In this document: positions 25,892-35,347 of the stretch, piece after piece
How the letters are laid out: each line of letters opens with the position of its first letter
Numbering within the stretch: position 1 is the first letter of the stretch
Assembly: GCF_046054195.1 (NCBI RefSeq)
Contig: NZ_JBEQCS010000009.1
Location: forward strand, 62,001-126,000
Length of the DNA stretch: 64,000 nt
Direction: 5' to 3'
From: Celerinatantimonas sp046054195
GTDB lineage: Bacteria > Pseudomonadota > Gammaproteobacteria > Enterobacterales > Celerinatantimonadaceae
Made by a program: the position numbers and the translations under genes
Notes under the pieces: model-generated
The model's input: the letters and a program-made list of their open reading frames with translations, nothing else
Databases searched by the model: none
Told to the model about the DNA's origin: nothing

Positions 25892-27541
25892 TTATAATTG
25901 AGGTTCAACACACTGATAACTCGTGATTTTATCAGGATTACCTTTGATATAACGAGCATATGCTGGATATGGGCATAAAGGCTGGGATTTTCCTTTTAAT
26001 TGATCCACACCATGAGCGGGAATAATCGCAGGCGCTTTGCCTTTGTTTAGCCATGTCTGCATGGATGTTAAAGGGTCGATATTATCTAAAGCCGGGCCAC
26101 CACCACAGTGCGTCATGCCTGGGATCATAAACAATCTTGCCGATTGCTGCGTTTTAGCCAAGTTACCATGACTGCTGTCTTTAACCAGCGAGTTATACCA
26201 AGCGGCGATATCATCAGCGGAGAAAACCGGATCTGACACCCCTTGGAAAATAATCATTTTGCCACCTCGAGCAAAGAATGTGCTCAAAAAGGTAGAGGTC
26301 ATATCATTGATTGCCGCCGTTTGAGCTAATCGCGCAGGATCTTTATCAAAATTAAAATCTAAAGAGCTGTAGTTTTTAACAGGAGGCGTCATAAAGTAAT
26401 GTGGCAAAGAGTCACCACCTAAGGTAATGTTCAGCGCATTAGGTTTCGCGGTTTGCGAAGTACCTAATTTCCAAAGCCGCCAACCTGAAGCACTCACCCC
26501 AGCATCATAAGGCCAGCTGCTATATAAAGCCTTTCCTTGAGAGTTATGTACACCTTTGAATATAGCTTTAATAACGTTTACTTTTGCTGGTGCTAAGCAA
26601 TGGCTGGTTTGACCATTTTTACAAGTTAAAACAGCCGGATTGTAATGGCACTGTTGAAAATTATTAATAAGTCCATCTTTAATACCATCTAGCGCATCAC
26701 ATTTATTGAGAATTGATTGGCTCAAGAGTTTCAGATCGCTTGGAGTCAGCGCATTCGCTAGAATTTTTTGCCCCGCTTTATTTTTCGGTGCAATGGACAT
26801 AAGTTGCTGGGAATCCCACGCTTCACCGATAGAAGCAGCACTTAAATGAAACCCTGGATCGCCAATCACAACACCATCAAATTGGGTTGGAAAACGCTGA
26901 GCGGCGACCATCGCTTCTCGTCCACCGTTAGAACATCCCATGAAAATTGAGTGCGTTAATGAATGCGAATAGAAGGTTCGGATAATCGTTTTAGCTGCCG
27001 TGGTTACTTCGCCGATGGACTGATAGGCATAATTAATCCGCGCCTGTTGGTCAAATCCAAAGCTCGCATCGCGCCCAATATGACCGCCGTCCATGCTTGC
27101 AACCGCAAATCCACGAACTAAAGCAGCTTTGGCCGTTGACTGATGAGCCGGAATACTTCCCAGCGCAGGCGCCAAAAAGCCGTCCATACCACCACCACCT
27201 TGAAAGAGAAAGCTGTGATTCCAATGCACAGGCAAACGAACCTCAAAGCGCGTGGCATAGCGTTTGTTATCAACACCTTTATATGGAAATAATTCACCTC
27301 GAACTAGACAATGTTTTGGCAATACCTGATGCTCGCCCGATGCGCCAGTTAGATAAGAGTTTGGATCTGCGGGTAATGGCCCTGCTTTTTCCCATTGAGC
27401 TTGGGTAATCGTTAAACCAGGTAATTTAATATGCTGAAGATTTTGACAACTATCTTGGGCCCCTGAAGCATAAGCAAGTGGAGCCGCTAGGCTCAGAACA
27501 CTTCCCAGCCCTAGCAGACAGCTCTGCCATCGGTTATTCAT
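25892..27541 (-). CDS. Secreted tannase / feruloyl esterase family hydrolase
   Basis: 549 residues from the ATG at 27541 (a GTG one codon upstream is possible). A Sec signal peptide is clear (SCLLGLGSVLSLAAPLAYASG, likely cut after YAS), so it acts in the periplasm or outside. Tannase-family (PF07519) features are present: the nucleophile Ser in GCSNGGREAM next to a Cys, and the catalytic His in MTHCGGGPALDN next to a Cys, which forms the CS-D-HC disulfide motif of this family. It would cleave ester links such as gallate or ferulate esters of plant polymers. A good Shine-Dalgarno AAAGGAA precedes it. Confidence 0.9.
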   Translation of the reverse strand: MNNRWQSCLLGLGSVLSLAAPLAYASGAQDSCQNLQHIKLPGLTITQAQWEKAGPLPADPNSYLTGASGEHQVLPKHCLVRGELFPYKGVDNKRYATRFEVRLPVHWNHSFLFQGGGGMDGFLAPALGSIPAHQSTAKAALVRGFAVASMDGGHIGRDASFGFDQQARINYAYQSIGEVTTAAKTIIRTFYSHSLTHSIFMGCSNGGREAMVAAQRFPTQFDGVVIGDPGFHLSAASIGEAWDSQQLMSIAPKNKAGQKILANALTPSDLKLLSQSILNKCDALDGIKDGLINNFQQCHYNPAVLTCKNGQTSHCLAPAKVNVIKAIFKGVHNSQGKALYSSWPYDAGVSASGWRLWKLGTSQTAKPNALNITLGGDSLPHYFMTPPVKNYSSLDFNFDKDPARLAQTAAINDMTSTFLSTFFARGGKMIIFQGVSDPVFSADDIAAWYNSLVKDSSHGNLAKTQQSARLFMIPGMTHCGGGPALDNIDPLTSMQTWLNKGKAPAIIPAHGVDQLKGKSQPLCPYPAYARYIKGNPDKITSYQCVEPQL

Positions 27542-27544
27542 CAC

Positions 27545-27856
27545 GATGATTCCTTTGTAAGATACAAATTATATATTCAATTTTTAAAATAATTACAGCT
27601 CATACAATATCGCTTAAAGTATAAATTAATAGTTATAAATTTGAATGAATGAACTCAAGATTATTTATTGATTTAACATTTTTAAAACAATTTGGATATA
27701 TTATCACTCAATAATAGACTTATTTTTAGTCAATAAGAAATTGATAGCTTAGCTATAAATTCAAAAGACTAGATATTAATAAATATACAATGAAGAGAAT
27801 AAAATAGCTCTTCATTAGAAAAGAGCTATTGAATCAAGATATATAATGTAACCGTA
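27545..27856. other. AT-rich intergenic region
   Basis: About 310 bases between the esterase gene and the yrbL-like gene. It is very AT-rich with no ORF or strong hairpin. It must hold the promoter of the esterase gene (minus strand) and the 3' end of the yrbL-like transcript, with aaagagctatt / agctcttcatt-type imperfect dyads near 27800-27830. Confidence 0.4.
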
Positions 27857-28465
27857 TTAGTGTGTTGATGAAGCTAGTACTGGAGTCTCACCTGACAATA
27901 CTGAGTGGTATTCCTGCATGAAGCTATCCCATTCATGACGCACCTTTACCATGCTAATGCGAGAAAAATGACGTCGGAACCAGTATTTAAATCCATTCTT
28001 ACGTGCACCAATCCCATCGATAATCACTAATCGATAATGATTTTTAGAAACTTCTTGGACTAGTACATTACTGCAATTAGCATCGTAAAATAAGATGTGT
28101 TCTTTAAATACAAACTTTCTTAAATCGGCAACTATTTTGTCTAATACCGATTTAGGTAATAACTTATTATGAATAACTTCGGATAAAGACTTAGAAGTAC
28201 TTGAATCATAATTATAGATCCGTTGAAACATTAACCCTGCACCTTTTGATGTATCAACCCATCCAAAGCATGGAGCAATATGTATCATATGACGAAAATC
28301 ATTCGCGAATATTTTTTTTAAATAAATATATTCTAATAAATTAGGATCGTCTCGGTGCTTACGCTTCTTCTTTATTTTAATGACTTTATCAAAATCAGTC
28401 GGATGAGCATAACAATAGCGATTATTTCCCTCGCCAATCAGGGAATCAGAGTCTAGATTAACCAT
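27857..28465 (-). CDS. yrbL: YrbL family kinase-like protein
   Basis: 202 residues, similar in size and pattern to E. coli YrbL (210), a protein of the PhoP-regulated network with a kinase-like fold. The start LIGEGNNRYCYAHPTDFDKVIKIKK (split here as GEGNNRYCYAHP and KVIKIKK) matches YrbL's glycine loop and lysine. A loop-like FYDANCSNVLV and VIIDGIG resemble the catalytic and metal-binding parts of protein-kinase-like enzymes. Its substrate is unknown. It stands alone on the minus strand. Confidence 0.8.
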   Translation of the reverse strand: MVNLDSDSLIGEGNNRYCYAHPTDFDKVIKIKKKRKHRDDPNLLEYIYLKKIFANDFRHMIHIAPCFGWVDTSKGAGLMFQRIYNYDSSTSKSLSEVIHNKLLPKSVLDKIVADLRKFVFKEHILFYDANCSNVLVQEVSKNHYRLVIIDGIGARKNGFKYWFRRHFSRISMVKVRHEWDSFMQEYHSVLSGETPVLASSTH

Positions 28466-28966
28466 AATTCTTACAGCATCCCTACAGCTTGTTACAAGTT
28501 AAAAACCATTTTAACTTATTGATTTATTTTATTTTTAATTAGGAAAAGAATCTAGTATATGAATACTAATCGTCTTTATATAATTTTCACAGTCATGCCA
28601 TATTTTTATAAAAAATGGCAACTAAGTCAACTCATAGCATGATAGCCTCGCATGCGGCTAAAAAACAACCAATAAGCTATCTAAAGTAATATTTTCATAC
28701 TCAAATATTAATTGATTTTTATATTAATAAAGCAAGCTGTGTTTTTATCAAAACTTACCGAGCAATTTAAAATATCTCTTGCCGTGTTACATATAAGATA
28801 GGTTAAGTGAGCCACTTCACCTTTTTACGAAAAGCAAAAGATAAAACTGTCAAATTTAGTGTCGATCACAAAAGTAAAAAAACATAAATCTCGAATCAAA
28901 AAAATCAATAGAGAAGAATCTATCAACCGTTTAAAAAGTAAAAAAACACTTATAGGAACATCGGTT
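28466..28966. other. Intergenic region upstream of yicJ
   Basis: About 500 bases, AT-rich. The only clear signal is a CRP-like site at 28806-28821. An in-frame ORF extension of yicJ begins at 28859 and is rich in Lys/Arg/Ile, but it lacks a ribosome binding site and family support. It is taken as leader. Confidence 0.4.
28806..28821 (+). promoter_or_regulatory. Candidate CRP site upstream of yicJI
   Basis: agtga (28806-28810), N6, tcacc (28817-28821), which compares with TGTGA-N6-TCACA: 8 of 10 match. It is 146-161 bases upstream of the yicJ start and fits catabolite control of a glycoside-uptake operon. Confidence 0.4.
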
Positions 28967-30364
28967 ATGGACTCCTCCAAACTATCCTTTAATGAAAAAG
29001 TAGGCTATGGCCTTGGTGATGCAGCCAGCCATATCGTGTTCGACAATCTCATGATGTACATGATGTTTTTCTACACGGACATCTTTGGAATATCAGCAGG
29101 ATTTGTTGGCACAATGTTTTTAGTCGCCAGAGTGATAGATGCGGTATCAGACCCAACAATGGGGCTCATTGCCGATCGCACCAAAACGCGCTGGGGTAAA
29201 TTTCGCCCCTATATGTTGTTTGGTGCAATTCCGTTTGCCATTGTTTGTGTGCTCACTTACACCTCGCCAGCGCTCTCAATGAGCGGGAAGATGATCTATG
29301 CGACAGTCACTTACGTTGCGCTGATTTTGTTATATACATTGGTGAATATTCCCTATTGCGCACTTGGTGGCGTAATCACAGCCAATCCGAAACAGCGCAT
29401 CTCTTTGCAATCTTATCGATTTGTCCTTTCAACAGCAGGTGGCATGCTCTCTACTGTATTAATGATGCCGCTGGTGAATTGGGTCGGAAAAGGAAACCAA
29501 AGCGCAGGGTTTCAAGGAGCCATTGCTATTTTAGCAACGGTGGCGGCCATCATGTTTATTATCTCATTTGCAACGACTCGCGAGCGCGTTACAGACGCTG
29601 GCGCTAAACCTGGCAAAATGAGAGACGACCTGCGCGATATAATCCGTAATGATCAATGGCGCGTGGTGGGTGTTCTAACCATTTTAAATATTATGGCGGT
29701 GGCCGTTCGTGGCGGAGCGATGATGTATTACGTCACCTATATTATGGATCACCCCAGCATTTTCGCTTGGTTCCTTGCAACCTATTCAGTAGGCAACTTA
29801 ATTGGCAGTGCCCTCGCTAAAAAAGCATCCGATTGGAAAGAAAAAATTTCCATCTTTAACGGCGCTAATTTCATTCTCGCTATTTTAAGTTTCGCCATGT
29901 TCTTTTTACCCATGCGAGCAGAATTAATTATGTTCGTCATGATCTTCTTAATCGGCTTTTTCCATCAGATGATCACGCCAATTCAATGGGTGATGATGTC
30001 AGATACTGTTGATTATGGTGAATGGAAATACGGCAAACGGCTCACTGGCGTAAGCTTTGCTGGAACCTTATTCGTACTAAAACTTGGGCTGGCATTGGGA
30101 GGTGCGATGATTGGCTGGATTTTAGCAGGAGCAGGCTATATTCCTAAAGCACCAACACAGTCATCAACAACGATGACCAGCATTATCGCTCTATTTACGA
30201 TTTTACCAGGAGTCTGTTATCTGCTTAGTGCCTGGATTGGTCACCGTTTCTATACATTAAGAACGCCCGTGTTAAACAAAATATTAGCCGAACTCGATAA
30301 AGCTGCGATTAAAACAGATGTGGATGACCACTTAATTGAGCAATCTCCAACAATCGCCAAATAA
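28967..30364 (+). CDS. yicJ: Glycoside/pentoside:cation symporter YicJ
   Basis: 465 residues from the ATG at 28967 (AGGAA 9 bases upstream). The frame is open to 28859, but E. coli YicJ starts at the matching point (460 residues). GPH-family transporter with about 12 membrane segments. Very strong similarity to YicJ: GYGLGDAASHIVFDNLMMYM, DRTKTRWGKFRPY, NIPYCALGGVIT and QRISLQSYRFVLSTAGGMLS. It imports alpha-xylosides such as isoprimeverose, in symport with a cation, for the YicI enzyme encoded 27 bases downstream. No dedicated regulator gene is adjacent. Confidence 0.95.
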   Translation: MDSSKLSFNEKVGYGLGDAASHIVFDNLMMYMMFFYTDIFGISAGFVGTMFLVARVIDAVSDPTMGLIADRTKTRWGKFRPYMLFGAIPFAIVCVLTYTSPALSMSGKMIYATVTYVALILLYTLVNIPYCALGGVITANPKQRISLQSYRFVLSTAGGMLSTVLMMPLVNWVGKGNQSAGFQGAIAILATVAAIMFIISFATTRERVTDAGAKPGKMRDDLRDIIRNDQWRVVGVLTILNIMAVAVRGGAMMYYVTYIMDHPSIFAWFLATYSVGNLIGSALAKKASDWKEKISIFNGANFILAILSFAMFFLPMRAELIMFVMIFLIGFFHQMITPIQWVMMSDTVDYGEWKYGKRLTGVSFAGTLFVLKLGLALGGAMIGWILAGAGYIPKAPTQSSTTMTSIIALFTILPGVCYLLSAWIGHRFYTLRTPVLNKILAELDKAAIKTDVDDHLIEQSPTIAK

Positions 30365-30391
30365 ACTCATGCCAGTATGTAAGGATGTATT

Positions 30392-32713
30392 ATGAAAATT
30401 AGTGATGGTAACTGGTTATTACAGCCAAACTTACAGCTCATTCCATTTTTGTATGTATTTGATGTACAAAAAACGGATAATTCGCTGGTTGCCTATGTAG
30501 CGCCCAAAGATACCAGTTTTCGTACCAATCAACTTGATACCTCGCTCTTTACCATTGAAATAGCTTCCCCTCAAGCGGGTATTATTCGTGTTTCAATGGT
30601 TCACTTTGATGGCGATACCGAGCAGTTCCCTAATTTTAAGCTCAATACCGATGAACACTTTGTCGCTGATTGCACCATTGATAATGAGTTTGCCTACCTC
30701 ACCAGTGGTGAGCTCAGCGTTAAACTGCCAACTAAAGGTCTTTGGGATATTCAATTCTTTCACCAGCAGCTCAAACTCACGGGCAGCAGCGCTAAAAATA
30801 GCGGCTATCTTATCGACCAAAATACTAACCAGCCTTACATGTTCAGCCGTCTTGATTTAGGTGTCGGGGAAACAGTGTATGGATTAGGCGAGCGTTTTAG
30901 TGCTTTGGTTAAAAACGGTCAGGTTGTTGATACGTGGAACCGAGATGGCGGAACCAGTACGGAACAAGCGTATAAAAATATTCCATTTTATCTAACCAAT
31001 CGTGGCTATGGCGTGTTTGTTAATGAGCCTCAGTCTGTCTCGTTTGAAGTTGCATCTGAAAAAGTTTCGAAAATGCAATTTAGCACCGAAGGAGAACGTC
31101 TCGAGTTTTATCTAATTGATGGCCCAATGCCAAAAGAAGTGTTAAATCGTTATACCCGATTAACAGGACGCCCTGCTCTACCACCAGCTTGGACTTTTGG
31201 CTTATGGCTAACCACTTCATTTACCACCAATTATGATGAGCAGACGGTCAATCAATTCATCGATGGAATGGCAGAGCGACAGTTACCATTGCATGTTTTT
31301 CATTTTGACTGTTTCTGGATGAAACCGTTTCAATGGTGCGATTTTCAATGGGACCCAGATACATTTCCTGATCCCAAAGCGATGCTCGCCAGATTGCATG
31401 ATAAGGGGCTACATTTATGCGTTTGGATCAATCCTTATATTGGCCAGAAGTCCCCATTATTTGCTCAAGGCAAAGCCAATGGTTATCTACTCAAACGCCC
31501 AGATGGCTCTATTTGGCAATGGGACAAATGGCAAGCCGGTCAAGCTATTGTTGATTTTACGAATCCACAGGCGGTGAACTGGTATCAGGATCATCTACGT
31601 AGGCTCGTAGATATGGGTGTAGATTGCTTTAAAACAGACTTTGGCGAGCGCATACCAACCGATGTGCAATGGCATAACCAAGCCAATCCCAAACGAATGC
31701 ATAACTATTATGCTCTACTTTATAACCAACTGGTTTATGAAGTTTTAGAAGAGAAACTAGGCAAAGGACAGGCCGCTGTATTTGCTCGCAGTGCAACGGT
31801 AGGATCTCAGCAATATCCCGTTCATTGGGGTGGCGATAGCTATGCAACCTATGAGTCAATGGCAGAAAGTCTACGCGGAGGGCTCTCTTTAGGTTTATCC
31901 GGATTTGGTTACTGGAGTCACGATATCGGCGGATTTGAAGAGACAGCGCCAGCTCATGTGTATAAACGCTGGTGTGCATTTGGGTTGTTCTCTAGCCATA
32001 GTCGCCTGCACGGAAGTAGTTCCTATCGTGTGCCATGGAATTTTGATGAACAAGCCTGCGATGTTCTGCGCTATTTCACCCAGTGGAAATGTCGCTTGAT
32101 GCCTTATTTATACGCGATGGCCGTCAATGCACAGCAAACAGGAACGCCGATGATGCGAGCCATGTTATTAGATTTTCCGCTTGATCCTGCATGCGAGTAT
32201 CTTGATCAACAATATATGTTCGGCGATTCGCTGTTAGTCGCGCCTGTATTTAATGAACGTGGAGATGTGCGTTTTTATTTACCCCATGGGAAGTGGACCC
32301 AATTATTCAATAACAAACAGCTCAGTGGTGGCCACTGGCAACAGCAAAATCATGACGTATTAAGTATGCCAGTCTATGTCAAACCCAACACATTATTAGC
32401 GCTAGGTAATAATGACCAACGACCTGATTATAATTATGCCGACGGCACCCAGTTTTCGCTATTTGAACTTGAAGAACAACATCAAGCCAGCTCAGTTATT
32501 TACGACCTAGAAGGTCATGAGGTGTTTCGATTAACAGCCTATCGCCGCGGCAGTGAAATAACCTTTGAAAGCGCTGGCATCAGCCAGAATTGCTCGATTT
32601 GCCTGCGCAATATTTTTACGCTGAGTCATGCATCATACCTGACAGTTGAAGATTCTAGCGAAGGGCTCATTTTAAGCGCCCTTCCAGAGGGAGAATTTAC
32701 GATTAAATTATAA
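30392..32713 (+). CDS. yicI: Alpha-xylosidase YicI (GH31)
   Basis: 773 residues (E. coli YicI 772). A cytosolic hexameric GH31 enzyme that releases alpha-xylose from isoprimeverose and xyloglucan fragments. The nucleophile Asp416 lies in CFKTDFGERIP and the acid/base Asp482 in VHWGGDSYATYESM; both fall at exactly the E. coli residue numbers. Other shared stretches are MKISDGNWLLQPNLQL, GVGETVYGLGERFSALV and HVFHFDCFWMKPFQWCDF. It is co-transcribed with yicJ and closed by a terminator. Confidence 0.98.
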   Translation: MKISDGNWLLQPNLQLIPFLYVFDVQKTDNSLVAYVAPKDTSFRTNQLDTSLFTIEIASPQAGIIRVSMVHFDGDTEQFPNFKLNTDEHFVADCTIDNEFAYLTSGELSVKLPTKGLWDIQFFHQQLKLTGSSAKNSGYLIDQNTNQPYMFSRLDLGVGETVYGLGERFSALVKNGQVVDTWNRDGGTSTEQAYKNIPFYLTNRGYGVFVNEPQSVSFEVASEKVSKMQFSTEGERLEFYLIDGPMPKEVLNRYTRLTGRPALPPAWTFGLWLTTSFTTNYDEQTVNQFIDGMAERQLPLHVFHFDCFWMKPFQWCDFQWDPDTFPDPKAMLARLHDKGLHLCVWINPYIGQKSPLFAQGKANGYLLKRPDGSIWQWDKWQAGQAIVDFTNPQAVNWYQDHLRRLVDMGVDCFKTDFGERIPTDVQWHNQANPKRMHNYYALLYNQLVYEVLEEKLGKGQAAVFARSATVGSQQYPVHWGGDSYATYESMAESLRGGLSLGLSGFGYWSHDIGGFEETAPAHVYKRWCAFGLFSSHSRLHGSSSYRVPWNFDEQACDVLRYFTQWKCRLMPYLYAMAVNAQQTGTPMMRAMLLDFPLDPACEYLDQQYMFGDSLLVAPVFNERGDVRFYLPHGKWTQLFNNKQLSGGHWQQQNHDVLSMPVYVKPNTLLALGNNDQRPDYNYADGTQFSLFELEEQHQASSVIYDLEGHEVFRLTAYRRGSEITFESAGISQNCSICLRNIFTLSHASYLTVEDSSEGLILSALPEGEFTIKL

Positions 32714-32736
32714 AACTACACTGTTCTATCATTGAG

Positions 32737-32787
32737 AATAGGGCCGATAAAAATCTTTTTGTGCATTTATCGGCTCTATTTTATTTT
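32737..32787 (+). terminator. yicJI terminator
   Basis: 15-bp stem (32737-32751 with 32766-32780, one G-U pair; core gggccgata / tatcggctc), 14-base loop, then ttatttttag. Confidence 0.8.
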
Positions 32788-32885
32788 TAGACTGTTCTGA
32801 TAATTTATAATCTTATAGACTCATCATAGCAATCGGATAAATCACATCACACTATCGGTAAATTTAACAGTCTGTCGGCAACCTT

Positions 32886-33383
32886 ATGATTAGTTACCAA
32901 TTTGGACAAAATAAATTTAACTTTCGCGCAGTAGCAATCATTATTGAACGCGAGCATGTACTCATTCAACGTAAAGCTGATGATGATTTTTGGTCTCTGC
33001 CTGGAGGTCGGGTTGAGTTGTTTGAAGATACCCAATCAACCATTCGTCGCGAAGTTCGAGAAGAGCTAGGTTGGGAAAGTGATGTCGGCCCTCTTTGTTT
33101 TTATGTTGAAAGTTTTTTCACATTTAAAGATGTCCACTACCATGAGCTTTCAACCTTTTTCCAAGTCAATCCAATCTGCTCTCCTGAGTTTACCCCCGAA
33201 CATGACTTTCACGGTATTGAGAGCGATGTTGATGTGATATTTCGCTGGGTCGCCATTGAAGACTTAGTCAGCTACAACTTAAAACCCAGCTTTTTAATTG
33301 AGCGTTTGGCGCAGCCGCTGCCTCTATATGGCGCTGAATATCACATTGAAAATGATGGCGAACTAGGGTCGACAGCTTCATAG
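32886..33383 (+). CDS. Nudix hydrolase
   Basis: 165 residues with a complete Nudix box GGRVELFEDTQSTIRREV followed by REELGW (GX5EX7REUXEEXGU, about residues 40-62). It would hydrolyse a nucleoside diphosphate linked to another group. The substrate is not evident. No clear Shine-Dalgarno is seen. Its last 43 bases overlap the end of the convergent phospholipase-D-like gene. Confidence 0.85.
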   Translation: MISYQFGQNKFNFRAVAIIIEREHVLIQRKADDDFWSLPGGRVELFEDTQSTIRREVREELGWESDVGPLCFYVESFFTFKDVHYHELSTFFQVNPICSPEFTPEHDFHGIESDVDVIFRWVAIEDLVSYNLKPSFLIERLAQPLPLYGAEYHIENDGELGSTAS

Positions 33384-34504
33384 TGACGGTTTAAATCAAC
33401 ACACTCGGCATAGGGGCTATGCCAAAGCTGCTGATGAATTGCCTCTACTTGTGAGACGATGGTCGAATCAGGCAGGACCAGTTCAACATTTCGCGAATTA
33501 TCCAAGTAGCCACCTTCCCAATTGCTTGTGCCAATCCACGCCAGTTTTGAATCAACACTCATGGCTTTAGAATGTAATACTCGAGCATAAGCGATAAAAC
33601 CTTCAACGGCTTGTGGGATTGTAATGACTTTAATCGTGACATTTGCCAATATCGCAAGGCTTTTAACATATTGCATCTGCTCTTCCCCGCGATACCAATT
33701 GGATACCAACAGCTCTATATCAACACCTCTTTGTGCCGCTTTTCGAAGTGCATTATCGATAACAGGATAAAATCTTTGGCTCGAAGAAGGCTGGCCCAAC
33801 GGCAGATATTTCATAACCATGATACGAACAAGCCTTTGGGCATTATCTATAATTTGTACAAGAGCGTGCTGAGAATCTGCAACCATCGCTGGGTTGTATT
33901 CATTAGGGCTTGCCAGCAATGTTGCAGCGTTAAAATTACTAGCAAAGATGGGATAATGATTTAGCGCCAATACTGGAACATTTTGTGATTGAAGAAGCTG
34001 CGCATGCCAGTCAAAATCAAAAATTGCCTGCAATTGTTCCACAATATCTTTATGACGAATCAATATACTCAATTCGTGAATATGATGCATCGCTCGCCAA
34101 TCAAAATTATGACTGCCCAATGTTGCACACTGACCATCCACAACCACATATTTAGCATGCATGATTCCGCCACTTATCTGCTGATAGTCGATCAATTGGA
34201 TCTCAACACCGCGCAGCGCCGCTAATTGCTCAAGCACAGTAGCGGTTGAAAGTGCCAAGCCTTGCTTTGCCAGCAAAATACGAATTTTTACGTGGCGTTC
34301 GCTGGCTCGCACGAGCGCATCAATGATGCGCTCAAATGCACTTTGCGCCTGACAACACAGGTAAAACTGGGCAATATCAATGTGCTGCTTAGCGCCATCA
34401 AATAACTCACAGAAAAGTGCAACAGGCTCCAAAAGATTTGTTTGGAATAACGATGTTTCAATCGGTTGGGTATAAATAAGCTGAAATTCAGCGCTGCGTT
34501 TCAT
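33341..34504 (-). CDS. Phospholipase D-like / cardiolipin synthase-like protein
   Basis: 387 residues from ATG 34504 (GTG 34507 also possible). Two HKD motifs are present: HAKYVVVDGQCATLGSHNF (about residue 140) and HSKAMSVDSKLAWIGTSNW (about 320), each followed by the G-S/T-x-N element. This is the full active site of a phosphatidyl-transferase or phosphodiesterase. No signal peptide or membrane segment is evident, unlike ClsA. It could act on phospholipids or, less likely, nucleic acid. It overlaps the convergent Nudix gene by 43 bases. Confidence 0.87.
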   Translation of the reverse strand: MKRSAEFQLIYTQPIETSLFQTNLLEPVALFCELFDGAKQHIDIAQFYLCCQAQSAFERIIDALVRASERHVKIRILLAKQGLALSTATVLEQLAALRGVEIQLIDYQQISGGIMHAKYVVVDGQCATLGSHNFDWRAMHHIHELSILIRHKDIVEQLQAIFDFDWHAQLLQSQNVPVLALNHYPIFASNFNAATLLASPNEYNPAMVADSQHALVQIIDNAQRLVRIMVMKYLPLGQPSSSQRFYPVIDNALRKAAQRGVDIELLVSNWYRGEEQMQYVKSLAILANVTIKVITIPQAVEGFIAYARVLHSKAMSVDSKLAWIGTSNWEGGYLDNSRNVELVLPDSTIVSQVEAIHQQLWHSPYAECVDLNRHYEAVDPSSPSFSM

Positions 34505-34553
34505 CACAATCTCATATCAGTATTTAAGCCGTTAGAGTAAATATAGAAAATGA

Positions 34554-35273
34554 TTATGACAACTTCGCGTGATGGCTTCGGCTGAGCGTCTGCTGCGGCT
34601 TTTTGGATAATGGACAATTGCGACAATATTGTCGCCCCTGACATTTATAGGCCAGACAACATGTATCTCGAACCATTGCCAGTTGATGGTCTTGAAAACT
34701 TAACTGATTAAGGGCCTGCTGCTTAAACCCAAAAGCATCTAACCACAAACTCGCTTGCTCAAGGCGATAGTTAATACTGTAGTTTAACCACAACGGTTCC
34801 AGATGAACGAAACAGCCAAGCAACTGATCACATAATAATCGCCGCATCATTCGCTCTCGAGGAAGATATTGAGGACCAATCTGCTCAATATAGTGCTCAG
34901 ATAATCGCTGAATGTCACGGACCGCGAAATGAATGAGGGACTCTTTGTCAGCGCTAATAAATTCAGGTTTTACAATACCGACCCCTTTGACAAACAGAGG
35001 TTGAGTGTATTGCTTAAGATCTTTGAGTCGAACCAGTTTATCCGTTGCATAAATGCTGATAAACGCCAGAAAAAATGGCTGCCAGAATAATAACCCATAC
35101 AATCTGGTTTTAGCAAATGCCGCGCCCGCTTCAGGATATTGCCTGACAACGCGTTCATACAAAGCAATAAACGCAGAGGCATCCGCGCTCGGCGCGAGAA
35201 TATCATCGACAGTCTCTAGATAGGGGCAAATTTGTGCCACGGTTTGCTGTAATTTCAGCCAATCACTATCCAT
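34554..35273 (-). CDS. FhuF-like siderophore-iron reductase
   Basis: 239 residues from ATG 35273 (the frame extends to TTG 35297). The C-terminus carries the FhuF 2Fe-2S ligand pattern, DTCCLAYKCQGRQYCRNCPL, with the Cys-Cys-x10-Cys-x2-Cys cysteines of this family. FhuF proteins reduce ferric siderophores in the cytosol to free the iron. The N-terminal part is divergent. A Fur-like box lies about 56 bases upstream. No siderophore receptor or ABC transporter is adjacent. Confidence 0.8.
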   Translation of the reverse strand: MDSDWLKLQQTVAQICPYLETVDDILAPSADASAFIALYERVVRQYPEAGAAFAKTRLYGLLFWQPFFLAFISIYATDKLVRLKDLKQYTQPLFVKGVGIVKPEFISADKESLIHFAVRDIQRLSEHYIEQIGPQYLPRERMMRRLLCDQLLGCFVHLEPLWLNYSINYRLEQASLWLDAFGFKQQALNQLSFQDHQLAMVRDTCCLAYKCQGRQYCRNCPLSKKPQQTLSRSHHAKLS

Positions 35274-35328
35274 AACCAACACAACTTCACAACTCAAAAT
35301 CAGAGCATAAGCAATTCGCTCCGCAAAA

Positions 35329-35347
35329 GCAATTAAGAATCATTATC
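35329..35347 (-). promoter_or_regulatory. Candidate Fur box upstream of the FhuF-like gene
   Basis: On the minus strand the 19-mer begins GATAATGATTCTTAAT. Its first nine bases match the Fur consensus GATAATGATAATCATTATC exactly, and about 12 of 19 match overall. It lies 56 bases before the ATG, in promoter position. Confidence 0.55.

Noticed and set aside
28859..28966. 36-residue Lys-rich N-terminal extension of YicJ
   Set aside because: E. coli YicJ begins at the ATG equivalent to 28967, which also has a good Shine-Dalgarno; the extension has none.
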